46,828 bases of DNA from assembly GCA_020348345.1 (NCBI GenBank), contig CP070748.1, forward strand, positions 1,432,329 through 1,479,156, read 5' to 3'. Position 1 is the first letter of the stretch; each line of letters starts with the position of its first letter. The DNA comes from Methanobacteriota archaeon. GTDB lineage: Archaea > Thermoplasmatota > Thermoplasmata > UBA10834. The position numbers were made by a program, and so were the translations under genes. Below are positions 17,149 to 25,251 of the stretch, in pieces. The notes beneath the pieces were generated by a model. The model was given only the letters and a program-made list of their open reading frames with translations. It was not told where the DNA came from and did no database searches.

Positions 17149-17628
17149 TCAGGCGCGCTGGCTACTCTCTCCGATGATTCTTGCGGGGTTTCCAGCGACC
17201 ACCTTCCCTGGCGGCACGTCCTTCGTGACAACCGCCCCGGCGCCGATGAGCGCTCCCTCGCCGATTGTGACGCCACATATGATAGTCGCATTTGCCCCTA
17301 TTGACGCTCCTCGCTTGACCAGGGTGGGCGTTGCTGACCATTCGCCCACAGCCCTCGGTGTTCTATCGTTGGTGAAGCATGCGTGGGGTCCCACAAAGAC
17401 CTCATCTTCTATAGTGACCCCCGATGGTATGAATGCGAAAGCCTCTACCTTGCAGCGGTCTCCGACGACAACGCCTCGTTGTATTTCGACGTATGCAGCG
17501 ATTTTGCAGCCTCTCCCAATCCTGCAGCCGTAGAGGTTGACGAATTCTCTCACGATGGTGTCCTCTCCGATTTCGCAGTCCTCTATCGAATAGTGTTTCG
17601 CGAGGAGTCTCACCTCATTCACCAGCAT
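17149..17628 (-). CDS. Hexapeptide-repeat N-acetyltransferase (WbpD/WlbB-like)
   Basis: A 159-aa left-handed beta-helix acyltransferase built of hexapeptide repeats from residue 15 onward, for example IGEDTIVREFVNLYG and IGANATIICGVTIGEGALIGAGAVV. The insert VFVGPHACFTNDRTPRA near 80 is characteristic of sugar N-acetyltransferases that act after a WbpE-type aminotransferase. It ends with GNPARIIG, the usual closing motif. The ATG at 17628 has a TATA box exactly 25 bp upstream, so it is leaderless; a GTG at 17673 would put the box inside the gene. First gene of the acetyltransferase-aminotransferase-dehydrogenase unit. Confidence 0.86.
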   Translation of the reverse strand: MLVNEVRLLAKHYSIEDCEIGEDTIVREFVNLYGCRIGRGCKIAAYVEIQRGVVVGDRCKVEAFAFIPSGVTIEDEVFVGPHACFTNDRTPRAVGEWSATPTLVKRGASIGANATIICGVTIGEGALIGAGAVVTKDVPPGKVVAGNPARIIGESSQRA

Positions 17629-17648
17629 ATGCGAGAAGCCGTACCTAG

Positions 17649-17657
17649 CTATAATAT
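17649..17657 (-). promoter_or_regulatory. TATA box of the sugar acetyltransferase operon
   Basis: The reverse strand reads ATATTATAG, centred 25 bp from the ATG at 17628. It decides that start over the longer open frame. Confidence 0.6.
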
Positions 17658-17710
17658 GTTGTGGAGGTGGCACCCTGTCTTCATCGTTCCACGCGAAGGA
17701 GCGATGGCCG

Positions 17711-18571
17711 TCATCTCAATGCAGTCTCCAGCACTTCCCTCAGCTCTGGCGCCAGATCCTTCCTCCTAAGCCCCATCTCGACTGTCGCCCTGATCCAGTC
17801 AACCTTGCTGCCGATGTCAAACCTACGTCCAGTGAATCTCAGGCCGTACAGCTTCCGATCTTTGCACAGGTTTCGCATGGCGTCTGTCAGCTGGTACTCG
17901 CCGTTCTCGCCTGGCCCGATCTTCTCCAGGTATTCGAAGATCTGCGGTTCGAGTATGTACCTTCCGATTATCGCTAGATCGGAAGGAGCCTCATTCGCAG
18001 CGGGCTTTTCGACAAGGTCCTGAACAAGGTAGACCTCATCCGACTCCTTGCATCCCTTGATCACTCCGTATCTGGAAATGAGGGATTCTGGCACGCTCTC
18101 CACGCCAACGACTGAGGAGCGGTCTCTTTCCTCATGCACTTTCAGCAGCTGTGCCATACACGGTTTGTCGTTGACGACGATGTCATCTCCTAGCATGACC
18201 GCGAACGGTTCGTGTCCGACATGCTTCTTCGCACAGAGAATCGCGTGGCCAAGGCCCAATTGCTCCTTCTGGCGAATATAGAAGATGTCCGCCATCGATG
18301 CGATGTCCTTGATCTCGGTCAATCCTTCAGCATTGCCTGACTTCTTGAGTCTCTGCTCCAGCTCGTAAGATCTATCGAAATGATCTTCAATGGCACGCTT
18401 GCCCCTGCCTGTGATTATTATGATGTCGGTCATGCCGGATTCGACGGCCTCCTCGACTACGTATTGAATGGTAGGTTTGTCCACAACAGGCAGCATCTCT
18501 TTGGGTTGTGCTTTGGTCGCGGGCAGAAATCGCGTGCCTAGACCAGCGGCGGGGATGACGACTTTCATCAT
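17711..18571 (-). CDS. galU: UTP-glucose-1-phosphate uridylyltransferase (GalU)
   Basis: Makes UDP-glucose (or a related UDP-sugar) from UTP and the sugar-1-phosphate. The 286-aa product has the pyrophosphorylase loop PAAGLGTRFLPATKAQPKEMLP near residue 7, then QLGLGHAILCAKKHVG near 105, MLGDDIV, LVEKP near 170 and GYRLGF-type RRFDIGSKVDW near 250, all GalU-like. The frame is open to 18670, but the ATG pair at 18571/18568 lies 25-28 bp from the TATA box. It is divergent from the ugd gene with a 91-bp shared promoter region, and its product is the expected Ugd substrate. Confidence 0.92.
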   Translation of the reverse strand: MMKVVIPAAGLGTRFLPATKAQPKEMLPVVDKPTIQYVVEEAVESGMTDIIIITGRGKRAIEDHFDRSYELEQRLKKSGNAEGLTEIKDIASMADIFYIRQKEQLGLGHAILCAKKHVGHEPFAVMLGDDIVVNDKPCMAQLLKVHEERDRSSVVGVESVPESLISRYGVIKGCKESDEVYLVQDLVEKPAANEAPSDLAIIGRYILEPQIFEYLEKIGPGENGEYQLTDAMRNLCKDRKLYGLRFTGRRFDIGSKVDWIRATVEMGLRRKDLAPELREVLETALR

Positions 18572-18590
18572 GGAAATGAACAAGCACTGG

Positions 18591-18600
18591 CAATATAATC
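18591..18600 (-). promoter_or_regulatory. TATA box of galU
   Basis: The reverse strand reads GATTATATTG, centred 25 bp from the ATG at 18571. Confidence 0.55.
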
Positions 18601-18630
18601 CTTTGCCGTCTTTTCGTCTGATATGAAAAG

Positions 18631-18640
18631 AGTTATAACC
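18631..18640 (+). promoter_or_regulatory. TATA box of ugd
   Basis: AGTTATAACC is centred 27 bp from the ATG at 18663. It faces away from the galU box about 40 bp off, so the two genes share one divergent control region. Confidence 0.55.
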
Positions 18641-18662
18641 GCTGGACTGAGTGTCCACCCAT

Positions 18663-19985
18663 ATGCGCATATGCGTGATTGGTGCGGGCTACGTCGGCCT
18701 AGCCACCGGAGTCATGTTTGGCAAGCTGGGACACGAGGTCGTATGTGTCGACATTGATGGTCGCCGCTTGAGGGACATCAGCGCTGGCCGTCTACCCTTC
18801 TACGAACCCCCGCTCGAGAAGGAACTGAGAAAGCTAGTGAAGAATGGGATGCTATCGGCTTCTGGAGACATCAAGAAATCCGTCGCCAGATCGAAGTTTG
18901 TGTTCCTTTGTGTGCAGACCCCGTCGCTCTCTTCTGGAAAGATTGACATACGCGCACTCAAAACGGCCTGCCGGGATGTGGCACGGGCGATGGCCGGTGC
19001 AGATGGATACAGGGTTATTGTCGTGAAGAGCACGGTTGTCCCGTCCACAACAGACACGGTCCTGAAACCGATCCTGGAGGATGGCTCTGGCAAATCCATT
19101 GGAAGAGAAATTGGCCTTTGCGTGAATCCCGAGTTCCTTCAGGAAGGCAGCGCGCTGAAGGATAGCATGGAGCCTTCGAGGATTGTCGTGGGTGCACACG
19201 ACAAGCGTTCGAGTGACGCGCTGGCGAGGCTTTATTCACCCATCAAGTCCAGCACGTTCAGGACTGATCTGAGAACAGCAGAGATGATCAAGTACGCAGC
19301 GAATTCCTTCCTGGCGGCGAAGATCTCCTACGCGAACGAGATGGCGAACCTGTGTTTGCGTTTGGGGATTGATTCCGAGCAGGTTCTCGCAGCCGTGGGA
19401 GAGGATCCGAGGATAGGCAAACTGTTCCTCAAGCCAGGGCTAGGCTTCGGCGGAAGCTGTCTTCCCAAGGATGTTCGTGCGCTCAAGCAAAAAGCGCGAG
19501 AATTGGATTATCCAGCACACCTCTTGACTGCAATACAGAGGATCAATGACGAGCAGCCTGACGAGGCGATTTCGATTCTCAAGAGCGTGTTCAAGGACCT
19601 CAAAGGATTGAGAATTGCCGTCTTAGGCCTCTCCTTCAAAGGAGGCGTGGACGATGTCCGAGACACTCGTGCGGTGCCATTGATAACATCACTCCTGGCG
19701 AAGAATGTCGAGGTGGTTGCGTATGACCCGATTGCGATGTCCCGTTTCATAGAGTTGATGCCTACAATTCGATACGCTTCGACCGTAGAGGATGCGCTAA
19801 CACAGGCTGATGCCTGTGTGATTCAGGCTGATTGGCCCGAATTCAGGGAGATCGGTAGAGCGCAGTTCTCGAAGATGAGAAATCCGGTTGTGATTGATGG
19901 ACGGCGCCTGCTTGATCCCGGTGAAGTGGAAGCTTCGGGAGCCAAGTACTTCGGAGTCGGATATGGGAGAGCCAGGCGTGAGTGA
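18663..19985 (+). CDS. ugd: UDP-glucose 6-dehydrogenase (Ugd family)
   Basis: Oxidises a UDP-hexose at C6 to the uronic acid with two NAD+. The 440-aa product has the N-terminal Rossmann motif GAGYVGLATG, a VFLCVQTP segment near 85, and the substrate-domain motifs NPEFLQEGSA near 155 and KYAANSFLAAKISYANE near 205. The catalytic Cys lies in GFGGSCLPKD near 260, and the C-terminal domain has GLSFKGGVDDVRDT near 325. UDP-GlcNAc as substrate is an alternative because of the WbpB/E/D-like genes nearby. The ATG at 18663 is leaderless. Its product would be the entry point for uronic acids in a surface glycan. Confidence 0.9.
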   Translation: MRICVIGAGYVGLATGVMFGKLGHEVVCVDIDGRRLRDISAGRLPFYEPPLEKELRKLVKNGMLSASGDIKKSVARSKFVFLCVQTPSLSSGKIDIRALKTACRDVARAMAGADGYRVIVVKSTVVPSTTDTVLKPILEDGSGKSIGREIGLCVNPEFLQEGSALKDSMEPSRIVVGAHDKRSSDALARLYSPIKSSTFRTDLRTAEMIKYAANSFLAAKISYANEMANLCLRLGIDSEQVLAAVGEDPRIGKLFLKPGLGFGGSCLPKDVRALKQKARELDYPAHLLTAIQRINDEQPDEAISILKSVFKDLKGLRIAVLGLSFKGGVDDVRDTRAVPLITSLLAKNVEVVAYDPIAMSRFIELMPTIRYASTVEDALTQADACVIQADWPEFREIGRAQFSKMRNPVVIDGRRLLDPGEVEASGAKYFGVGYGRARRE

Positions 19986-20008
19986 ATTACTGATTCCACG
20001 CTGGAAAT

Positions 20009-20018
20009 CATAATAAGG
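20009..20018 (+). promoter_or_regulatory. TATA box of the first GT2 gene
   Basis: TCATAATAAG is centred 37 bp from the ATG at 20050, giving a leader of about 10 nt. Confidence 0.45.
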
Positions 20019-20049
20019 GCAGAACCGTTTCAGATGGTCTCGTATCAGC

Positions 20050-20901
20050 ATGAAGATCAGTGTGGTTCTGAACCTGCTCAACGAGAAGAGGCACATCCGG
20101 GATCTTCTTGACAGCCTAATCGTGCAGGAGGGACCTCTGGAGATCGTGGTGGTCGACGCAGGAAGCTGGGACGGCACGGTCGAGGTTGTAGATGCCTACA
20201 GAAGGAAACACGAGAACATCCGCTTCTATAGCCATCCTGGGACGAGAGGGGAGAGTACGAACCACGGAATCTCCATGGCGGACGGAGATGCGATAGCGAC
20301 CATCGGAGGCGATTGTATCGCGAATCCATTCTGGATACGCGAGTTGCGGAAGACCCTCCAAGACTCCGACATCGTCGCCGGAAAGACCATCAATATCGGA
20401 TATCATGCGTTCGAAGACCTCGACAGGGTGGAATTGTATCATCGTGGTGTGGATGTTTCGCATCCTAGCGCGAGCATGGCATGGAAGCGTGAAGTCCTCG
20501 ATGGTATTGGGGGCTTCGATCCCTGGTTTGTCACGGCTGAGGACATCGATGTGAACCTGCGAGCTGTTGAGAAAGGATACAGGTTCGGCGTCAACCCTGA
20601 TGCCGTTGTGTATCACCGGACCAAAGGCAGTTTCAAAGGGTTCTTCAAGCAGGCATTCTGGAACGGATGGGGGCGGAAACAGCTCACAATGAAGCATGGT
20701 CGCCTATGGTCTTCCTACAAACCCACCCGCCTTATCGAGACTTCGAATTCGTTTTGGGCTATTTCGAGATTGGCGGTTGCCGTCCTTGGGTATCTTATGT
20801 GCAAGCTCTTCGAGCGGCCACCTGACGGCGTGGACAGATCGCACATTAAGGACGAACGTCCCAGCCGCAAGCGCTGGGGCCTGTTGTTCCCTGGGAGATG
20901 A
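20050..20901 (+). CDS. Glycosyltransferase, GT2 family (GT-A fold)
   Basis: A 283-aa inverting glycosyltransferase. It opens MKISVVLNLLNEKRHIRDLL, followed by the nucleotide-binding VVVDAGSWDGT near residue 35, TRGESTNHGISMADGDAIATIGGD near 65 in the DxD region, a FVTAEDIDVNLRA acid motif near 165 and WNGWGRKQ near 202. A hydrophobic segment (WAISRLAVAVLGYLM) near 236 may hold it at the membrane. It ends 4 bases before a second GT2 gene, with which it is probably co-transcribed. Donor and acceptor are unknown; glycan assembly is inferred from neighbours. Confidence 0.83.
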   Translation: MKISVVLNLLNEKRHIRDLLDSLIVQEGPLEIVVVDAGSWDGTVEVVDAYRRKHENIRFYSHPGTRGESTNHGISMADGDAIATIGGDCIANPFWIRELRKTLQDSDIVAGKTINIGYHAFEDLDRVELYHRGVDVSHPSASMAWKREVLDGIGGFDPWFVTAEDIDVNLRAVEKGYRFGVNPDAVVYHRTKGSFKGFFKQAFWNGWGRKQLTMKHGRLWSSYKPTRLIETSNSFWAISRLAVAVLGYLMCKLFERPPDGVDRSHIKDERPSRKRWGLLFPGR

Positions 20902-20905
20902 GGTT

Positions 20906-21577
20906 ATGCCCGGTCCGAAGATATCGATCATCATACCCACAATGAACGAAGAAGAGAGCGTCGGCCAGGTTATCGACGAGATAAGGAATGCGCTCAGCTC
21001 TCGGGAGCATGAGATAATCGTTGTCGACACAGACTCAAGCGACAGAACGAAGGAGATCGCGGCCTCTCTGGGTGCGATAGTTGTGAACGAGTCGCGACGT
21101 GGCTACGGTAGAGCATACAAGACGGGTTTCGAGCGCGCCGATGGCGACATTATCGCTACGCTCGACGCCGATATGACCTATCCCGCATACGACATTCCCC
21201 GCCTCGCGGACGAGTTGGAGTCAAAGAGCTTGGACTTCATAAGCACAAACCGGTTCGCGCATATGGAGAAGGGCGCGATGGGCGGCAAGCATCGGTTGGG
21301 CAATTGGATTCTGTCCTGCACTGCTCGCCTCCTGTTCAGAGTGAGGGTGAAGGACTCCCAGAGCGGAATGTGGGTCTTCAGGCGAAGCGCTCTCTCGAGC
21401 CTCGACATAGTGAGCGATGGTATGGCGATGTCTGAGGAGATCAAGATCGAAGCGTTCAGCAAGTTGAAGGCTATCGAGGTGCCGATAACATACAGAGTCA
21501 GGATCGGCGAGGTGAAGCTGAACAGCTGGAAGGACGGGATCGGGAACCTCAAGTATCTCTTCAGAAAGCGTTTCTGA
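20906..21577 (+). CDS. Glycosyltransferase, GT2 family (dolichol-phosphate sugar synthase type)
   Basis: A 223-aa soluble GT-A enzyme like dolichyl-phosphate mannose or glucose synthase, which loads a sugar on the polyprenol carrier. It begins PKISIIIPTMNEEESVGQVI, then VVDTDSSDRT near residue 45, GYGRAYKTGFERADGDII near 70, and the metal-binding ATLDADMTYPAYDI near 90. The acceptor-side motif reads KDSQSGMWVFRR near 150. It lacks the C-terminal membrane domain of some relatives. The ATG at 20906 follows the upstream gene by 4 bases with an AGGT-like site; a longer open frame from 20696 only shadows the previous gene. Confidence 0.87.
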   Translation: MPGPKISIIIPTMNEEESVGQVIDEIRNALSSREHEIIVVDTDSSDRTKEIAASLGAIVVNESRRGYGRAYKTGFERADGDIIATLDADMTYPAYDIPRLADELESKSLDFISTNRFAHMEKGAMGGKHRLGNWILSCTARLLFRVRVKDSQSGMWVFRRSALSSLDIVSDGMAMSEEIKIEAFSKLKAIEVPITYRVRIGEVKLNSWKDGIGNLKYLFRKRF

Positions 21578-21582
21578 TCGGG

Positions 21583-23475
21583 CTACCGTTCTTTGAGGCG
21601 GCCGACGTAGATCGCCGTGGAAGCCGCCATCAGCGCGACTGCAATAGCCAGGCCGATGAAGATCAAGGTCGAGGGCGATGCCTCATCGGGCCAATGGATG
21701 TACAGAGTGGCGGTCGCATCCTCACCCGTGATCCTGATCATGCCCTCGGAAAGCATCTCCCCTCCTCGAGCGTCTATGACCTGCAGAGTAACAATCTCTC
21801 CAGCGTCGGTCCATTCTGGAACTACGATGCTCGATGAGCATGTGCCGTTTTCACACTCCAGCCAAATGGAGTCGCCTGATTGCGATCTAAGTATGATGTC
21901 CACAGCGGCTTCGGGAACGACGGCGCCATCACGCACGGACAGGTCAAGTGTGATCGTCTTGTACAGTATAGTGCTGAGAATATGATAGGAACGGATTTCG
22001 TCGTCGATGTAGGCGCTGGCTGCCAACAAGAGCGAACCCGGAGTATTGCTTACCTCGATCTCCGGCGAATCTGAGAACATCGTCTGGCAGTCAATAAGAC
22101 CGTCCTGTTGTTGGCGATACACATGCACCTCGAACGATGTGTAGTTCCATGGTTCATCGTCTTCCCAGAGCAGCCTCGCAGTGTCCACAAGGTCATCGTC
22201 GTCGGATTCGGAATCGCGGGCTTCCAAGGATGGCCCAGGGCCGTTCTCAAATGCAGAGGAGCCGTCGCGCAGTCTCACGGACAGGTCGGGCCAGGCCGTA
22301 TCGGATATTCGCAGGTGCCAGTAGCTCTCGTCCTCAGAACTACCTGATGGAACGTATAGTGAGAGTCCCGTCGTGGGGCCGTGCTCTTGTTGCTCTGTAT
22401 TGGACTCTCCGTGGAACGCCACTGCAGAGGCAAAGGTCATAGCCATTCTCAGCGAAGCGAGCCTGATCTCCAGAGGCAGATCATTCGAGCACAGCTCTTC
22501 CAATAGTCTGCCGAAGTCTACCAGCCATTCGTCCTCGGTGTGCTCCGACGAGCGTATGGCCGAAGAGAGGGACGCCCCATACAATCCAGCGAATCTCAGC
22601 CCCATCGATGAGCCCGAATCCATTAGTTCGAAGAGGCCTTCAGTCAGACGCAGATCAAAAAGACACGCTGCAATTGGATTGGCCGAGCCGTAATCGCCCC
22701 ACTCCAAGTACAGTTCTGCGACTGATGTGCCGAGGGCGGTCGGTGATTGGTGTGGAGCAGCTGCCAGTGCGTTCAGGATGTCCATGTAGGGAAATCCCGC
22801 TGCAGGCACGCTCAACTCGCTTCCGACGATCAGATTCACGCAGCCTTGAATCTCGTACGCGAGTTCCATAGTCGCGCCGGCACAGACGTCCAGTATTAGC
22901 AGATCCAAACCTCGGCCTATGGCATCCTCTGCGGTCACCAGAGCAGATCTTAGTTCCGGCAGAGTAAGAGGATCAACGCCGTCTGGGCAGAGCCCCCTCC
23001 ACCCATTTCCATGTCCCCATAGGATCAACACAAGGTTGTCCGCTGGAAACTCGCTGGCAGAGAACACGATGAAGTTCCTGAGCGTGTCAGGAGAGCCGGT
23101 GTTAACGTCTCCTTCTCCCTGTATGATCGCCCCTTCATCATCGATGGCCGAAGATATGATTTCGGAATTCATTAGATCGTCGTCATGTTCGATTTTCAGC
23201 AACATGGTATCGCTGGCACCGGGAGGATCGGCCAATACTATCACATTCGTTCCCACCGCCTGTTCGGCTGCCTCCATCTCGTTGATATCGAGTTGCCACG
23301 GGAGCGAATCGGTGACATCTGCCGCCATGTACACCATGATCGTCCAGCTGGAAGCATCAGGAGCAGATAGGACCGGGCCAGAGACAGTGATCGGCGCGGC
23401 TAGCGAAAGCAGCATTACAAGCAGCGCCGTGACGAGCGAGCAGATCAATCCGATGCCTTTCGATGCATATCTCAT
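21583..23475 (-). CDS. Secreted clostripain-like (C11) cysteine peptidase
   Basis: A 630-aa exported protein of peptidase family C11. Residues 1-38 form a signal peptide with a long hydrophobic core. The catalytic domain starts with WTIMVYMAADV near 44. The dyad His is in LILWGHGNGW (His155) and the Cys in DLLILDVCAGA (Cys198). SELSVPAAGFPYMDIL near 222 is also typical. The C-terminal half is beta-rich, and a membrane segment near residues 603-625 followed by RLKER anchors it to the cell surface. The gene overlaps the upstream DNA glycosylase by four bases (ATGA) and is last in the operon carS-pyrE-udg-C11. Surface protein processing or scavenging is inferred. Confidence 0.88.
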   Translation of the reverse strand: MRYASKGIGLICSLVTALLVMLLSLAAPITVSGPVLSAPDASSWTIMVYMAADVTDSLPWQLDINEMEAAEQAVGTNVIVLADPPGASDTMLLKIEHDDDLMNSEIISSAIDDEGAIIQGEGDVNTGSPDTLRNFIVFSASEFPADNLVLILWGHGNGWRGLCPDGVDPLTLPELRSALVTAEDAIGRGLDLLILDVCAGATMELAYEIQGCVNLIVGSELSVPAAGFPYMDILNALAAAPHQSPTALGTSVAELYLEWGDYGSANPIAACLFDLRLTEGLFELMDSGSSMGLRFAGLYGASLSSAIRSSEHTEDEWLVDFGRLLEELCSNDLPLEIRLASLRMAMTFASAVAFHGESNTEQQEHGPTTGLSLYVPSGSSEDESYWHLRISDTAWPDLSVRLRDGSSAFENGPGPSLEARDSESDDDDLVDTARLLWEDDEPWNYTSFEVHVYRQQQDGLIDCQTMFSDSPEIEVSNTPGSLLLAASAYIDDEIRSYHILSTILYKTITLDLSVRDGAVVPEAAVDIILRSQSGDSIWLECENGTCSSSIVVPEWTDAGEIVTLQVIDARGGEMLSEGMIRITGEDATATLYIHWPDEASPSTLIFIGLAIAVALMAASTAIYVGRLKER

Positions 23476-24026
23476 ATCATGCCCGCCGCCTTCAAGCTCT
23501 TCTCCACTGCGTTCTTGAACGACTCATAGTTCTCTCTTCGATAGAGACACGCCGCGGGGTGATATGCCACCACGCACTTCAGTCTTCGACCACCCACGAT
23601 GGCGTTGGATTCCTTTCCAACGATCTCGGATATCCTGCCCTTGTGTCCAAGAATCTCACGAGCTGCAGTCTGGCCAAGCACACATACTGCCTCAGGTTCG
23701 ACTTCATCGATCTCCGCTCTCAGATGATTCGTGCATGCGGCGATCTCATCTCTCCGCGGCCTCCTGTTTCCAGGAGGCCTGCACTTGACTATGTTCGTGA
23801 CGAAGACTTCGTCCCTTGCCAGGCCGAGGTCTCCGAGAGCTTTGTCGAGGATTCGTCCAGCACTTCCAATGAATGGTTCGCCGTTCTGATCCTCATGCTT
23901 TCCGGGAGCCTCGCCGATGAACGCTATTGCCGATGAATGCGATCCACTACCTGCCACGATGTTCGTGCGCGTGTCTGCGAGTCTGCACTTCCTGCAATCT
24001 ACGGGAACTGTCCTGGACTGGTTCAT
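23472..24026 (-). CDS. udg: Uracil-DNA glycosylase, family 4 (iron-sulfur)
   Basis: Removes uracil from DNA in base excision repair. The 184-aa product has four Cys for a 4Fe-4S cluster at 11, 14, 82 and 98. Active-site motif A is GEAPGKHEDQNGEPFIGSAG near residue 38, and motif B contains HPAA near 156. NIVKCRPPGNRRP near 78 is highly characteristic of the family. It overlaps pyrE upstream and the C11 peptidase gene downstream, each by four bases, so all three are translationally coupled. Confidence 0.95.
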   Translation of the reverse strand: MNQSRTVPVDCRKCRLADTRTNIVAGSGSHSSAIAFIGEAPGKHEDQNGEPFIGSAGRILDKALGDLGLARDEVFVTNIVKCRPPGNRRPRRDEIAACTNHLRAEIDEVEPEAVCVLGQTAAREILGHKGRISEIVGKESNAIVGGRRLKCVVAYHPAACLYRRENYESFKNAVEKSLKAAGMI

Positions 24027-24541
24027 GTCAGATCCTTGGCCTTGAAGATGGATATCAGCTCCATACCGTTGTTGGAGAGGAGTTCGACTGCGCCTTCCTC
24101 CCTGTCAACAACGACAATAGCCTTCGTGACCACAGCGCCTTTCTGCTCAAGTGCCTCGGCGACCTTCAGCGTGGAGCCTCCAGTGGTTGCTACGTCCTCG
24201 ACGATGACAAACTCCTCCCCTTGCTCGATCTCGCCCTCGACGAGTCCCTTCGTACCATGGCCCTTCGCCTCCTTCCGCACAATGACGTAAGGCATTCCCG
24301 TCTCCAGGGAAACCGCCACTGCTATGGGCACCGCTCCGAGAGCCATGCCCGCTATCTTGCGAGTCCCCACATGCGGTGCTATCTCCTTGGCGATCTCCTT
24401 CAGAACGCGTGGATTTGTGCTCGCACGTTTGATGTCTACGAAGTAGTCGCTCTTCCTTCCGGAGGTCAGGACGAATTCTCCCTTCTGGACGACTTCGAGG
24501 TCCATCAACATACCCTTCAAGGTGCTGCCGCCTTCTACCAT
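24023..24541 (-). CDS. pyrE: Orotate phosphoribosyltransferase
   Basis: Converts orotate and PRPP to OMP in pyrimidine biosynthesis. The 172-aa product has FVLTSGRKSDYFVDIKRASTNP near residue 23, the RKEAKGHGTKGLVEGE loop near 89, and the PRPP-binding motif VIVEDVATTGGST near 112, all diagnostic. It overlaps carS by seven bases upstream and udg by four downstream. No other pyrimidine gene is in the window. Confidence 0.95.
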   Translation of the reverse strand: MVEGGSTLKGMLMDLEVVQKGEFVLTSGRKSDYFVDIKRASTNPRVLKEIAKEIAPHVGTRKIAGMALGAVPIAVAVSLETGMPYVIVRKEAKGHGTKGLVEGEIEQGEEFVIVEDVATTGGSTLKVAEALEQKGAVVTKAIVVVDREEGAVELLSNNGMELISIFKAKDLT

Positions 24542-25110
24542 GGTACATCCTTCCTACCCAATCTGTAGCCAATGACATTGATGCCCCTGTGCAGGGCTGG
24601 GACTACAACCAGCAGAGCAACCAGGCTCCAAATCGCTACACCTTCGATGTAGTGCGTTTGGAACCAGTTGTAGTTGAATATTGCGACTAGCACAACTGCG
24701 CCAATCACGAAATTGTATTGGTCGAGTCCGGGCGCCCTCTTACCTCTGCCTACGCCGAGCCTCCTCTTGATGAACGATCCCATGCTATCTCCCAACATCG
24801 AGCCTAGTCCGAGGCAGACGACGATCGTCAGGGCTGACGGCCATTCGCCGAAAGCCCACATCTCTCCGAAGCTTCCGAGGTCGGCTGCCGCGATTTGCAC
24901 CAACCCGACAATGATGCCACATCCCGCTCCGCCTGTGAATCCCCGCCATGTCTTCCCGTCGCCGAGTATACGCCTGCCTCTCCAGCTCCTTCCGAAGTCA
25001 ATCGGTCTGCCTCCGCCGAGAAGTACGGCCGCCGAATTCGGCACAAGTGCGGGGAGCATCAACCATAGACCTGCCAAGGCCGCTTCGACCGGAGTCATCT
25101 TCGGGGGCAT
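24535..25110 (-). CDS. carS: CDP-archaeol synthase (CarS)
   Basis: An integral membrane cytidylyltransferase that activates 2,3-bis-O-geranylgeranylglycerol phosphate with CTP to give the precursor of archaeal polar lipids. The 191-aa product has about five hydrophobic segments. Conserved blocks are LPALVPNSAAVLLGGG near residue 19, RSWRGRRILGDGKTWRGF near 41, and KRRLGVGRGKRAPGLDQYNF near 115, matching the CarS (former DUF46) family. Start candidates are ATG 25110 and ATG 25098; the second is nearer the expected transcription start. It heads an overlapping four-gene unit. Confidence 0.93.
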   Translation of the reverse strand: MPPKMTPVEAALAGLWLMLPALVPNSAAVLLGGGRPIDFGRSWRGRRILGDGKTWRGFTGGAGCGIIVGLVQIAAADLGSFGEMWAFGEWPSALTIVVCLGLGSMLGDSMGSFIKRRLGVGRGKRAPGLDQYNFVIGAVVLVAIFNYNWFQTHYIEGVAIWSLVALLVVVPALHRGINVIGYRLGRKDVPW

Positions 25111-25121
25111 ATCGCGGAGGA

Positions 25122-25131
25122 GTCTAATAAC
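25122..25131 (-). promoter_or_regulatory. TATA box of the carS operon
   Basis: The reverse strand reads GTTATTAGAC, centred near 25127 and predicting a transcription start near 25101. Confidence 0.4.
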
Positions 25132-25251
25132 AGAAACGCATGGCTCGGCGACCTCATCACGGACTCGGGCTCATTGATATCACAGCGAAAATACGCATCG
25201 GAAGGACGTTTGCCGCAAACATCGATGCAAGTGAGCAGCCGCGGCAGCGGA

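Noticed and set aside
25139..25200. Forward ORF with a segment (GLIDITAKIRIGRTFAAN) faintly like the start of MoaC.
   Set aside because: The similarity is a handful of residues, lacks the conserved K-P, and the ORF runs into the antisense of the helicase gene with an Arg-rich composition. It is probably chance.
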